Source of the DNA: GWA2-49-15 sp964359085
GTDB lineage: Bacteria > Bdellovibrionota > Bacteriovoracia > Bacteriovoracales > Bacteriovoracaceae
Direction: 5' to 3'
Assembly: GCA_964359085.1 (NCBI GenBank)
Contig: CAYHRT010000015.1
Coordinates: 1-29,698 of the forward strand
Length of the DNA: 29,698 bases
In this document: positions 14,361 through 22,367 of the stretch, in pieces
Layout: each line of letters begins with the position of its first letter
Numbering within the stretch: the first letter of the stretch is position 1
Position numbers and translations under genes: made by a program
Notes under the pieces: model-generated
What the model saw: the letters and a program-made list of their open reading frames with translations, nothing else
Databases searched by the model: none
Told to the model about the DNA's origin: nothing

Positions 14361-14831
14361 TCAAAGAGTTGCTAGGATTTTAATGTATTGATCAGCATGC
14401 TTTTTCTCAACTTTGGCCAAGCCTGCAAAGACTTTTGAAATCTTTTCCAATTTTTCTTGAAAGTTTTTAGCGTGGGTGGAAGATTCAACTTGCTGCTTTT
14501 CAAATTCCTTTAAGGCAGCACTCTGTCCTTCGATCTTTGCCGTTTCTGCATAGCCTGGATACATTTCGGTATATTCATAGGTTTCTCCCTCGGAAGCCAA
14601 AATGAGTAAATCCTTCACCGTAAGCTTATCTTCAGGATACAGAAAACTTAGATGACCTGCTGCATGGCCAACTTCTTGCTTGGCAGTATCTTCAAATAAC
14701 TGTGCGACCTCCTCGTTTCCCTTCTTCCTGGCCAACTTTGCAAAATACATATATTTTTGATAAGCCATACTCTCACCAGCAAAGGCTGACTCTAGATTTT
14801 TCCATGTTTTGATTTCTGCTCTCTTTTTCAT
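14361..14831 (-). CDS. Rubrerythrin-type diiron protein without rubredoxin domain
   Basis: Rubrerythrins are ferritin-like diiron proteins that reduce hydrogen peroxide in the cytoplasm. Start chosen at ATG 14831, preceded by AAGGAG. Helix 1 carries LESAFAGESMAYQKYMYF (Glu20), helix 2 KQEVGH (Glu53, His56), helix 3 EYTEMYPGYAETA (Glu86, Glu89), a signature shared with Desulfovibrio rubrerythrin. The fourth-helix motif is VESSTHAKNF: Glu116 and His120 are separated by three residues, where the family usually has ExxH. At 156 aa it lacks the C-terminal rubredoxin (no CxxC pairs), so electrons must come from a separate donor. It is divergent from oxyR and shares the control region with OxyR-type sites, which fits a peroxide-response role. 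Confidence 0.88.
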   Translation of the reverse strand: MKKRAEIKTWKNLESAFAGESMAYQKYMYFAKLARKKGNEEVAQLFEDTAKQEVGHAAGHLSFLYPEDKLTVKDLLILASEGETYEYTEMYPGYAETAKIEGQSAALKEFEKQQVESSTHAKNFQEKLEKISKVFAGLAKVEKKHADQYIKILATL

Positions 14832-14934
14832 ACTGCACTCCTTGTTGTTTGTTGTTACCGTTGTCATGCTGCGGATTTGAATCTATTATCGTCTAAAATG
14901 ACAAATAGATAAAATTGATAATATCTATAACAAC

Positions 14935-14964
14935 ATAGATAAATACTATATAGGTAAATACTAT
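14935..14964. promoter_or_regulatory. Tandem OxyR-type operator between rubrerythrin gene and oxyR
   Basis: ATAGATAAATACTAT (14935-14949) is followed immediately by ATAGGTAAATACTAT (14950-14964); 14 of 15 positions are the same and each has the ATAG-N7-CTAT form of an OxyR half-operator (T-N11-A LysR box). The usual 7-nt gap between the two units is absent. A weaker third unit, ATAGATAAAATTGAT, lies at 14905-14919. The pair ends one base before the oxyR ATG (14966), so OxyR bound here should also repress its own gene. Function is inferred from consensus and position. Confidence 0.65.
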
Positions 14965-14965
14965 A

Positions 14966-15898
14966 ATGAAAAACATAACGATAACTCAGCTTAAGTACGT
15001 CCTTGCAGTGGAAGAAGCACGCAGTTTTGCCAAGGCCGCCAAATTGTGTGGCGTCTCTCAACCCACTTTGAGCATGATGCTCAAAAAACTTGAAGATGAG
15101 TTGGGCCTTATTATCTTTGACCGTTCCAAATCCCCTACGATTGTGACCAGCGAAGGCGAAAAGATCATTCTCCGGGCGCGCAAAATATTTAACGAATTAT
15201 CGGGACTAGAGGAAGATCTCCACTTTGCCAAAGAGCTTTCAGGCGAGATCAGGCTCGGCCTCATTCCAACTTTGGCGCCTTATCTCCTGCCGCTTTTTTA
15301 TCATCACTTCTGCCAAGCTTACCCTCAAACGCACCTCAAAGTTTATGAACTACAAACTGATCATATGATCAGTCAGCTCAAACGGGATCAATTAGATATT
15401 GGCATAATGGCCACCCCTCTTCACGATTCAGAGTTAGTTGAACAATCCCTGTTCTATGAACGCTTCTTTATTTTTTCCAACGCTCCTCGGATGAAAGTAA
15501 AACTTAGTTGGAGCGACATTCCGACTGATTCTCTCTATCTCCTTTCGGAAGGACATTGTTTCCGACATCAAACCTTGCAAATTTGCAAAATAAAAAAAAC
15601 CGACGAGATTTCTTTTCAAGGAGGACAATTTGAAACACTGCTTCAATTAATAAAAAAGCACCGGGGAGTCACTCTCATTCCCGAACTTCTCTATCATCAA
15701 CTGACCGAAAATGAGCGCACTAAATATGTCTCGGAATTTAATCCCCCGATTCCCACACGTGAAATCGGCCTGGTGGCGGCACGTTTTTTCCTCCATGAAA
15801 GAAAAATGGCAGCCTTGACTGAATCGATCCTGGCAAATGTGCCAGTGTCCCTTCAATCTCATAAGCGCAATTCATACAAAATCATACCGATCGCGTGA
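14966..15898 (+). CDS. oxyR: OxyR, LysR-family hydrogen-peroxide sensor
   Basis: A 310-aa LysR-type regulator. The N-terminal winged HTH is textbook (FAKAAKLCGVSQPTLSMMLKKLEDELG, about 21-47). The effector domain contains EGHCFRHQTLQIC with Cys198 and Cys207, the same spacing and context as the E. coli peroxide-sensing pair Cys199/Cys208 (GHCLRDQ...C), which marks it as OxyR rather than a metabolite-sensing relative. Oxidation to a disulfide would switch it to an activator. It is divergent from rubrerythrin and the nitroreductase, with two tandem OxyR-type sites immediately before its own start codon. No Shine-Dalgarno fits between operator and ATG; the AGG inside the second site is 11 nt upstream. 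The 3' neighbour is convergent. Confidence 0.93.
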   Translation: MKNITITQLKYVLAVEEARSFAKAAKLCGVSQPTLSMMLKKLEDELGLIIFDRSKSPTIVTSEGEKIILRARKIFNELSGLEEDLHFAKELSGEIRLGLIPTLAPYLLPLFYHHFCQAYPQTHLKVYELQTDHMISQLKRDQLDIGIMATPLHDSELVEQSLFYERFFIFSNAPRMKVKLSWSDIPTDSLYLLSEGHCFRHQTLQICKIKKTDEISFQGGQFETLLQLIKKHRGVTLIPELLYHQLTENERTKYVSEFNPPIPTREIGLVAARFFLHERKMAALTESILANVPVSLQSHKRNSYKIIPIA

Positions 15899-15911
15899 TA
15901 TCATTGTCAGT

Positions 15912-15925
15912 TAACCTGAGTTCGG
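15912..15925 (+). repeat. Short intergenic repeat TAACCTGAGTTCGG, copy 1
   Basis: Fourteen bases identical to 26006-26019; TTAG follows at the same distance in both. It lies in the 29-nt gap between the convergent ends of oxyR and the next - strand gene. Confidence 0.5.
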
Positions 15926-15927
15926 GA

Positions 15928-17691
15928 TTAGTTATTTTGGAGTTGCCACTTAATTATACTCTTCTGATTACCTGTAACTACACCTGCATAGTTTAGGAAT
16001 CTGAAATCACGACCAAGTTTGCGATGATCACATTTTTCAAAACGCTCAAAACCAAATGTTCTGTCATAATCTTTATTTAGCTTCGGCAATAGCCAGGTTA
16101 CGGTTGCGAGGGTTAGCGGGTTTCTAAAACGCAAATGAATCCTCCCGTGGCGATCGACTATAGTGAAGCGATTATCAATAAAATTTTTCAGCGGAGCAGT
16201 ACGCTCGCCAATAGCAACTTTAATGTCATTGAGCATGCCTTCGCTCAAGACTTTTGCTTCATTCATGTACTCTAGGTCCCTATGATAAATCCCGCACCAC
16301 CCCCTATAGTCCCCGCCGCAATCTTGACTCTTCTCTTGATTCTTCTCATGCCTGTCTCTTGATATATTTACACAGGCCTCAACTGAAATAACCTTCAACT
16401 CAGATACAGTAGGAATCCTTTCTTGCGCGCTCAGAATTATATCAAACTCACCACCAGGAGTTAATTTCGGTAACTGGATCCGATCGGTACCTGTCTCTGA
16501 TTCCAATTCAAAATTGGTGTTTTTATAAACTCCTTTGAGAATCTTATAGATGGGAAGGGCAAAAAGCCCGACTTCCAATTTCGGTGCAAAATCGGCCATC
16601 AGAAAATTACTAAAATCTTCATTTGAACTTTGTTTCGTCACATCCACATGAGACATTTCTGTTGCAGAGATCCAAGGACCATTGGGTAGATCTTCGTCCA
16701 TTAAGTGTTCAATATTATCCACTTCAAATGGAGTGTTTATGCGCGAATCAAGCACAAATTTACCATCACTCGTGATTTCGTATTCTTTTCCTATGAGAGT
16801 GAAAAGTTGAGCTAGATTGACACCTTTAACATAATAAATTTTAAAATACTTTAAACCATTGGAGTAATTCAGTGCAATTCCGTTTAGTTTCGCTTTTTTT
16901 ATAACCTCATCGACTGTTCTCTTTTTCTTGTTAATTTCATAAGAAAAATCATCGATGCATAAACCCAGCTGTCTCTTATGTCCCAAGAGAAACTCTAGGC
17001 CCTGTCCTTGGTCAAAATCAATTGCAATACTTCCGGCCTTATAACCTTCCTGGTCAGTCATAGGGCCTATTTCGATATTTTCGTTAAATGTATTTACCCA
17101 GCGTGGTGTCGGTTCAAGAGAGGCAACATCTCCTTCTTCGCCTATTGAGAAGACCTTCAGCTTGATTTCGGAAACATGCTGCAATGCTGGAACCCCATCG
17201 AGATACACCTCGGGTTGAATTTTGAGCGAGAGCCGCAAAAATGATGAGGATACGTCAGGAATATTAACAGAATGGAAGAGATCCTTCATAACCCAGCAGT
17301 TTTCCATTTCGGCCATTCTTTCAAAAAATCCGCCATTCACTTCTCCACTTTCGCCCAACTTTTTTGCCATTATATCGAGAACTATAATCGGTGCTTCCAC
17401 CATACTTAGGATGGCATTGGGCCGAAGCCTAGCTTGGCCATTTTTGAAAAAAAAGGTTAGATCGACACTAGTTTTCGAACTTGGACACAACTTGGGTACC
17501 TGAATAATTCGACGAGTTTTATCAACTTCATCGACATCGGGAATATCATCATCATCCTGGTCTGCACGTTGCCGCTCAGCTTGTAGACTCTCCATGTCTG
17601 GAAGTTGCGGATTAACAGGTTGGCCTTTGTCACAGGCATGCATAAATGGCATCGTGAATAGCAGAAATAAGATACGAATTATAGGAACCAT
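15928..17691 (-). CDS. Large exported protein, possible lipoprotein, unknown function
   Basis: I do not recognise this 587-aa protein. It opens with MVPIIRILFLLFTMPFMHAC, a signal peptide ending in a weak lipobox (Met-His-Ala-Cys20), followed by Asp at +2 and an acidic linker (DQDDDDIPDVDEVD) that resembles a calcium-binding loop or spacer. The remaining about 520 residues have alternating beta-rich segments (SEIKLKVFSIGEEGD, GRIHLRFRNPLTLATVTWLL) and several Cys, including CGGDYRGWCGIYH, perhaps disulfide-bonded. The protein should face the periplasm or outer surface. Its ATG has a perfect GGAGGT Shine-Dalgarno that is buried in a small hairpin. It follows a secreted phospholipase D-like gene on the same strand, 95 nt downstream. 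Confidence 0.7.
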   Translation of the reverse strand: MVPIIRILFLLFTMPFMHACDKGQPVNPQLPDMESLQAERQRADQDDDDIPDVDEVDKTRRIIQVPKLCPSSKTSVDLTFFFKNGQARLRPNAILSMVEAPIIVLDIMAKKLGESGEVNGGFFERMAEMENCWVMKDLFHSVNIPDVSSSFLRLSLKIQPEVYLDGVPALQHVSEIKLKVFSIGEEGDVASLEPTPRWVNTFNENIEIGPMTDQEGYKAGSIAIDFDQGQGLEFLLGHKRQLGLCIDDFSYEINKKKRTVDEVIKKAKLNGIALNYSNGLKYFKIYYVKGVNLAQLFTLIGKEYEITSDGKFVLDSRINTPFEVDNIEHLMDEDLPNGPWISATEMSHVDVTKQSSNEDFSNFLMADFAPKLEVGLFALPIYKILKGVYKNTNFELESETGTDRIQLPKLTPGGEFDIILSAQERIPTVSELKVISVEACVNISRDRHEKNQEKSQDCGGDYRGWCGIYHRDLEYMNEAKVLSEGMLNDIKVAIGERTAPLKNFIDNRFTIVDRHGRIHLRFRNPLTLATVTWLLPKLNKDYDRTFGFERFEKCDHRKLGRDFRFLNYAGVVTGNQKSIIKWQLQNN

Positions 17692-17696
17692 AGTTC

Positions 17697-17713
17697 ACCT
17701 CCTCGCCGGAGGT
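17697..17713 (-). promoter_or_regulatory. Hairpin sequestering the Shine-Dalgarno of the gene starting at 17691
   Basis: On the minus strand ACCTCC-GGCGA-GGAGGT forms a perfect 6-bp stem with a 5-nt loop. The right arm is the strong Shine-Dalgarno, 5 nt before the ATG. Its left arm copies the anti-Shine-Dalgarno, so the site would be closed unless opened by a protein, temperature, RNA or ribosome transit. Confidence 0.6.
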
Positions 17714-17786
17714 TTTAACACGACAGCATAAAAGATAGTCAGGCCTAAATGGCATCACGCAGGTTTTTTTCCAATCTGAAACAAAT

Positions 17787-19127
17787 TTAAAAATATTTTT
17801 TAAAATTTCGCCCAACCCATTTGTATAGGCCAGATGTAGAATCCAAAAATCGTTTTACAAATTTGGCATCAAGGACTTCCGAATGGGCAACATCTCTTTC
17901 AAAATCTTTTTTCATGTCATCCACTACGACGGCATCATCCGTGTACATAACCGACTCCGATTGATATTCCTGGGCCCGATTGTCGAGGTTATCACTACCG
18001 AAAAATACTACATCTCCGATGACACCACCTTTACGGTGCAAGGTACTGTTCTCATTCCACATGCGCACTTCGACGCCTGCATTTAATAACGGTCTAATGG
18101 CATAAATCATAGCCGCAAAAAGTATTTTCCCGTGTGCCTTTTCGTCGGTTGATTTTAAGGAGTTAGTCAAAATCCGTATTTTGACTCCGGCCTTGTGGGC
18201 CGCAACCAGTGCCGCAACAAATTTTCCTCCTGGGATAAAATAAGGAGCATAAAGCGTAATTTCTTTAGGATTACCTTGTATAGTTTGGGTCTGCGCTTCC
18301 AGAATTGCACCCAGGTGTGCCTTCAAGATTGGCCGAGCACTTGTCACATAGGGGTTGCCTAAAATGCCTACGGCCTTGGAATTTCCGTTGATAGTCGATG
18401 ACTCTTCGTTCAAATGGCGCTTGCAACTGCTCATCTTTTTTAACCCATAATATTCTTCACGCATGGAAACAAAATTGTCCCAGCCATACCACCAGATATC
18501 AGGATTATAGTCCGCCACCATCAAGGCCAAGCGCTTAAAATTGAGTTGAAATTGATAGTGCAAAGAACAAGCCACCGGACCAGTCACTTGATAATCAACA
18601 TCATACCATCCATGATTTATTTTTTCTTCTTTAAGTTTTTCTTCTTTGTAGGAATCAAAAGCATGAAGTTTATAAGTCCGAGTATACCCACTCCCACCCA
18701 TGATCAGTGTCTCCCCATCTATAATAAGAAGTTTTTCATGAATGGCATAAAATCTAGATCCTGGCCGAAAAAGAATGACATGGGCCTTACAATCCTTAAG
18801 CTTGAGTGCATAATCCATGTAATCTTTATTGGCCCTATGATCAATCAAAACACGAATATCCAGACCTGCTTTTGCCTTTATACAGAGCATTTTAAAAATG
18901 TCTTTTCCGATCTCATCTGGCGAAATCGAAAAGGTGGAAAAGTAGATAGATCGTTGAGCGTTATGAATCAACTCCATCCGTTTCGCCATCAATTGGGCAC
19001 CATCTTTGAGTGGAGTAATGAGATTGCTATTGAGTCCGGCACGCATCGGAAATGAATCCGCCGCCGCCATAAGGGGGACCACATGCAGGAACAAACATAC
19101 TATCAGTATGTTACATATCAGTGCCAT
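17787..19127 (-). CDS. Secreted phospholipase D-like (HKD) protein
   Basis: PLD-superfamily enzymes cleave or transfer phosphodiester groups of phospholipids (some act on nucleic acids). The 446-aa protein has a signal peptide (ICNILIVCLFLHVVPLMAAA, cut near residue 22-24). The first HKD motif is intact: IHEKLLIID (His130, Lys132, Asp137) followed by GGSG. The second is LHRKGGVIGDVVFFGSDNLD: His364 and Lys366 are there, but Asp372 is one place later than in HxKx4D. The layout with two motifs resembles the cardiolipin synthase/PLD group, but export points to an envelope or extracellular substrate. GGGAG precedes the ATG by about 6 nt. The upstream gap to the PilZ gene (77 nt) suggests its own promoter. 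Substrate not determinable. Confidence 0.85.
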   Translation of the reverse strand: MALICNILIVCLFLHVVPLMAAADSFPMRAGLNSNLITPLKDGAQLMAKRMELIHNAQRSIYFSTFSISPDEIGKDIFKMLCIKAKAGLDIRVLIDHRANKDYMDYALKLKDCKAHVILFRPGSRFYAIHEKLLIIDGETLIMGGSGYTRTYKLHAFDSYKEEKLKEEKINHGWYDVDYQVTGPVACSLHYQFQLNFKRLALMVADYNPDIWWYGWDNFVSMREEYYGLKKMSSCKRHLNEESSTINGNSKAVGILGNPYVTSARPILKAHLGAILEAQTQTIQGNPKEITLYAPYFIPGGKFVAALVAAHKAGVKIRILTNSLKSTDEKAHGKILFAAMIYAIRPLLNAGVEVRMWNENSTLHRKGGVIGDVVFFGSDNLDNRAQEYQSESVMYTDDAVVVDDMKKDFERDVAHSEVLDAKFVKRFLDSTSGLYKWVGRNFKKYF

Positions 19128-19204
19128 AAATAACTCCCTTCCCCAAGTAGGATTATAGCTAAATCAAAATTTAAGGTTAAATTTTGCGATGAAACCTGAA
19201 AAAA

Positions 19205-19795
19205 TTACAGGGATTCAAGACTTTGATAGTCGTGCAAAATCTTTTGTCGCAGCAAAGAAATCTTATTATCTTGCCCGTATCCCAGGATGCGACAAAGGTT
19301 GCGCAAGAGAGTGGCTTGATCTTCCTTATTACCTCGATGCGACTCGAAAAGGTTTAAAAGAAAAATGATGTTTCGAGCATATTGATTAACAAAAGTTCGC
19401 AGCCCCTGGGCCATATCTGATGGCAAATTCACAAATTCGAGACCGATATTTGTACTCATGATCACATCAACCTCGGATTTTCCCTCAAAAGAACGAACAA
19501 TCCTGCCTCGAATTCTAAAGATTTTTCGTTCTATCATCTCAAATTTTAAATTGATTAAACGTTCAGTGTTCATAGCTGCAAAATCTGGAAATAGGGGAAG
19601 ATCAAGCATGAGAGAGAGGGCATTAATCTTAGGCAGATGAGGCATGAGGGAGAGGAGCAGCCCTCCCTCTGAGAGGTTGGCACAGAAGGCCTTAAAGATG
19701 TGACCTTCATCCTCAAATAATATTTCTCGACGCAAGGGGGCCCTCAAATACTGTCGTTTTAGACGTTTCTTGTTATCTACTGCCTGGGCCACCAT
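19205..19795 (-). CDS. PilZ-domain protein (putative cyclic di-GMP receptor)
   Basis: A 196-aa cytoplasmic protein. Near the N-terminus RQYLR supplies the RxxxR c-di-GMP-binding motif, and about 25 residues later NLSEGG supplies the (D/N)xSxxG motif. The beta-barrel follows to about residue 125, with NIGLEFVNL near its end. A helical C-terminal tail of about 70 residues has no recognisable domain. AAGGAG lies 8 nt before the ATG at 19795; another ATG five bases upstream is out of frame. It begins 22 nt after the stop of the PIN-PhoH gene and is likely co-transcribed with it. c-di-GMP binding is inferred from the motifs; the downstream target is unknown. Confidence 0.85.
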   Translation of the reverse strand: MVAQAVDNKKRLKRQYLRAPLRREILFEDEGHIFKAFCANLSEGGLLLSLMPHLPKINALSLMLDLPLFPDFAAMNTERLINLKFEMIERKIFRIRGRIVRSFEGKSEVDVIMSTNIGLEFVNLPSDMAQGLRTFVNQYARNIIFLLNLFESHRGNKEDQATLLRNLCRILGYGQDNKISLLRQKILHDYQSLESL

Positions 19796-19817
19796 TCCAT
19801 ACTCTCCTTGACTTGAA

Positions 19818-21146
19818 CTAGAGCATTTTGGAAGCTATCTCTGAAAGTTGAGAACGTTCTCCAATTTTTAAGGAAGCATGAGCAATCAGTTCATTAGACT
19901 TAAGACGGTCTACACAATAGGCCAGACCATTATTAACGGAATCAAGATAAGGATTGTCTATTTGCTCGCAATCTCCGGTTAAAACGATTTTGGTTCCTTC
20001 ACCTGCGCGTGTTACGATAGTTTTCACCTCATGAGGTGAAAGATTTTGTGCTTCATCAACGATGAGATATTGCCCAGGAATAGAACGTCCGCGAATGTAG
20101 GTCAAAGGTTCAACGTGCAAGAGGCCCTGATTAATTAATTCCTCCCACGAACCATTACTTGCCCCACGCACACTGCCAAACAAAAAATCCATATTGTCAA
20201 AAATCGGCTGCATCCAAGGTCCCAGTTTGTCATTCACATCGCCTGGAAGAAAACCAATGTCTCTGCCCAAAGGTTGTACCGGTCTAGAAACTAGCAATCT
20301 AATAAATTTTTCCTTGGCCACCGTCATCTCAAGGCCGGCGGCAATCGCCATCAACGTTTTCCCAGTACCGGCCTTTCCCACTAAAGTCACAAGCTTCACT
20401 TCATCATTTAAAAGCGCATCAAAAGCAAAACGCTGTTCGACATTTTTGGGGTAAATTCCCCAAGCCCCTTCTCGCATTGGGATTAAAGGAATTAATCCAA
20501 GTTTGCCATGATGATATCTGCCATAGGTCCGATGACTGGGATTGTCTTTTTCTTGTAACGTCACATACTCGTTGGGACAAATGCCCGTCGCCTTCATCTT
20601 ATCAGCGGGCAGAAAACGGTTGCGTTCAAATTCATGGAAGTCAAGCAAGGGTACTTCCACAATCCGATGCCCCGTATACAATTCCTCGTAAGTCACATCC
20701 TGTGTACCAAAATCCTCTGCCGGAACGCAGACCACGTCCGCTTTTAAACGTAGATTGATATCTTTTGTAACCAGCAAGACATTTTTTCCTTCTTCCTTCA
20801 GGGTCAAGGCAGTTGAAAGAATCAAATTGTCATTTTTACTTAGATCAATCAAAGTGCTGTGATTGTTAGTTCCCCGTCGATCGAGGCCAATCATTAACTT
20901 TCCGCCCGATTCCAGAGGCACACCTTGGGAGAGATGACCTAAAGTTCTAAGATCATCCATGAGCCGACCGAAATAACGGGCGTTCCGACCATTTTCATTT
21001 TGGTCACGCTTAAATCGATCAATTTCCTCGATCACAATAAGCGGGATATAAACAGTATTATTACCAAATTTAAAAATTGCGCTGGGATCAAAGAGAATAA
21101 CATTGGTGTCGAGAACAAAGATTTTTTCCGTCTTTTCTTTTTCCAA
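19818..21146 (-). CDS. phoH2: PIN-PhoH protein (RNase/ATPase, PhoH2/YlaK type)
   Basis: The N-terminal PIN nuclease domain (KIFVLDTNVILFDPS with the first Asp, then EEIDRF, NDNLIL and TKDINLR) is fused to a C-terminal PhoH ATPase domain. The PhoH part has Walker A GKAGTGKT, IRLLVSRPVQPLG, Walker B YLIVDEAQN and IVLTGDCEQID. PIN-PhoH proteins are described as sequence-linked RNA helicase/RNases. I start it at TTG 21146 rather than the earlier TTG at 21161, because AAGGAG lies exactly 6 nt before it; this gives 442 aa, about the size of B. subtilis YlaK. It precedes the PilZ gene by 22 nt. No antitoxin-like small ORF (phoAT type) is seen directly upstream. Confidence 0.92.
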   Translation of the reverse strand: MEKEKTEKIFVLDTNVILFDPSAIFKFGNNTVYIPLIVIEEIDRFKRDQNENGRNARYFGRLMDDLRTLGHLSQGVPLESGGKLMIGLDRRGTNNHSTLIDLSKNDNLILSTALTLKEEGKNVLLVTKDINLRLKADVVCVPAEDFGTQDVTYEELYTGHRIVEVPLLDFHEFERNRFLPADKMKATGICPNEYVTLQEKDNPSHRTYGRYHHGKLGLIPLIPMREGAWGIYPKNVEQRFAFDALLNDEVKLVTLVGKAGTGKTLMAIAAGLEMTVAKEKFIRLLVSRPVQPLGRDIGFLPGDVNDKLGPWMQPIFDNMDFLFGSVRGASNGSWEELINQGLLHVEPLTYIRGRSIPGQYLIVDEAQNLSPHEVKTIVTRAGEGTKIVLTGDCEQIDNPYLDSVNNGLAYCVDRLKSNELIAHASLKIGERSQLSEIASKML

Positions 21147-21188
21147 GACTTTCTCCTTCAAAGAATTTTATCAATATATTTTGATGGA

Positions 21189-22367
21189 TTAAAGATCAAA
21201 AGTAAAATCAAGCAGTGAAAGGTAGATTAAAGCACGTTTTCCTTGCTCTTCTTTAAAATCTGTTCCCAGTTCTATGTTATAAAAGCCCACCATGAGTTTC
21301 ATCAGCCAGATATTGGCCATGACCCCATAAGTGATATACCCCTCGCTCCAGCCTCCCATCACTCGAACAATAGGTATGCCGAGTTCGAACCCGAAATGGG
21401 TCATCCTTCCTAACCCAATTGGTTGGTTAATGGGATGGAAATCCAGAGAGAGAGAATAATCCAAAATACCAAAATCTTGGCGCCAAGCTGCTCCAGTATT
21501 AATATACATCTCCTGATCCGGAACCTCACCAGTTCCTTCTGTTTTCTTAAAATCTGTGCTCCCAATATCAAGAACGGAGGCCGCAAAGGCCAGCTCGGAT
21601 TTCCCAGAAGACACAATATGCTCCACTCCAGCATCGGCCCCCCAGGCCTTACCCTTGGCAAACCCCAAAGCTCTTCTAATGCCATCAAGGTCCGTTTTTT
21701 CGCTGCTATTAATCTCGTTTAACAACGTCGTGCCAAAAAGTGAATAGCTTCCGGTCAAACCTTGTCGATTAATATTTTTCACAGCGGCCCCCACCGAAGT
21801 ACGGTAGCCTACGGAAGACTTTTTCTTGGTCCGGTCAAAAGGATTAAATTTTTCCATTTTTCCACCAGCACCCCAACTATAGGCATACCCTGCGATAAAT
21901 CCCCGATCTAACCTATAATCAATATCGAGTTGAGGGTAAATGGCATTTTGAAGCACTAAACTGGTTGTCGAACTGGCAAACATGGTAAACCCAAAAGGAC
22001 CGAACTTGAGTCCTGGCGTGGCCCCAGCATGGACATAGACAGGAAAACCCAAAACTCGATCGGCTATAGGAACTGGATCTTTGGGAAAATCCTCAAAACG
22101 ATCCAACTCCGCCAAGACATTCGTGACCCCAATATCCGGGTTGATGGGATAAATCTCCACCAATGAACCACGCCCCAAGGTCGCAGGATTGTAAAAAAGG
22201 GTATATTCGTCATAGGCCATAGCTGTATAGGCATCTCCCATCAAGAGGGCCTTGGGGGATCGATATAAGTAGCGCATCTCACGCCCAAAAATGGCCGGAA
22301 CAGTCAGCAGACCAAAGACCAAAATGGCCAAGAATTGTCTCAAAAATGATTTCGCCAACCCACTCAT
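21189..22367 (-). CDS. Predicted outer-membrane beta-barrel protein
   Basis: A 392-aa protein with a signal peptide (FLRQFLAILVFGLLTVPAIFG). Right after it comes GDAYTAMAYDEYTLFYNPATLG, a motif typical of PorV/TraF/FadL-like barrels, where a short helix precedes an asparagine-proline-alanine turn. The rest is rich in alternating aromatic/glycine strands (GFIAGYAYSWGAGGK, YSLSLDFHPINQPIG, GVMANIWLMKLMVGFY) and closes with LLDFTFDL, an end consistent with a barrel signal although the last residue is Leu rather than Phe. It is translationally coupled to the lipoprotein upstream: the stop and start share ATGA. Together they may form a partner pair at the outer membrane. Exact function unknown. 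Confidence 0.75.
   Translation of the reverse strand: MSGLAKSFLRQFLAILVFGLLTVPAIFGREMRYLYRSPKALLMGDAYTAMAYDEYTLFYNPATLGRGSLVEIYPINPDIGVTNVLAELDRFEDFPKDPVPIADRVLGFPVYVHAGATPGLKFGPFGFTMFASSTTSLVLQNAIYPQLDIDYRLDRGFIAGYAYSWGAGGKMEKFNPFDRTKKKSSVGYRTSVGAAVKNINRQGLTGSYSLFGTTLLNEINSSEKTDLDGIRRALGFAKGKAWGADAGVEHIVSSGKSELAFAASVLDIGSTDFKKTEGTGEVPDQEMYINTGAAWRQDFGILDYSLSLDFHPINQPIGLGRMTHFGFELGIPIVRVMGGWSEGYITYGVMANIWLMKLMVGFYNIELGTDFKEEQGKRALIYLSLLDFTFDL

Noticed and set aside
14832..14867. Upstream extension of rubrerythrin
   Set aside because: AAGGAG directly precedes ATG 14831, and the added residues (MTTVTTNNKECS) include the translated ribosome site.
18546..19055. 169-codon + strand ORF
   Set aside because: It is the antisense shadow of the phospholipase D-like gene, which has clear HKD motifs and a ribosome site.
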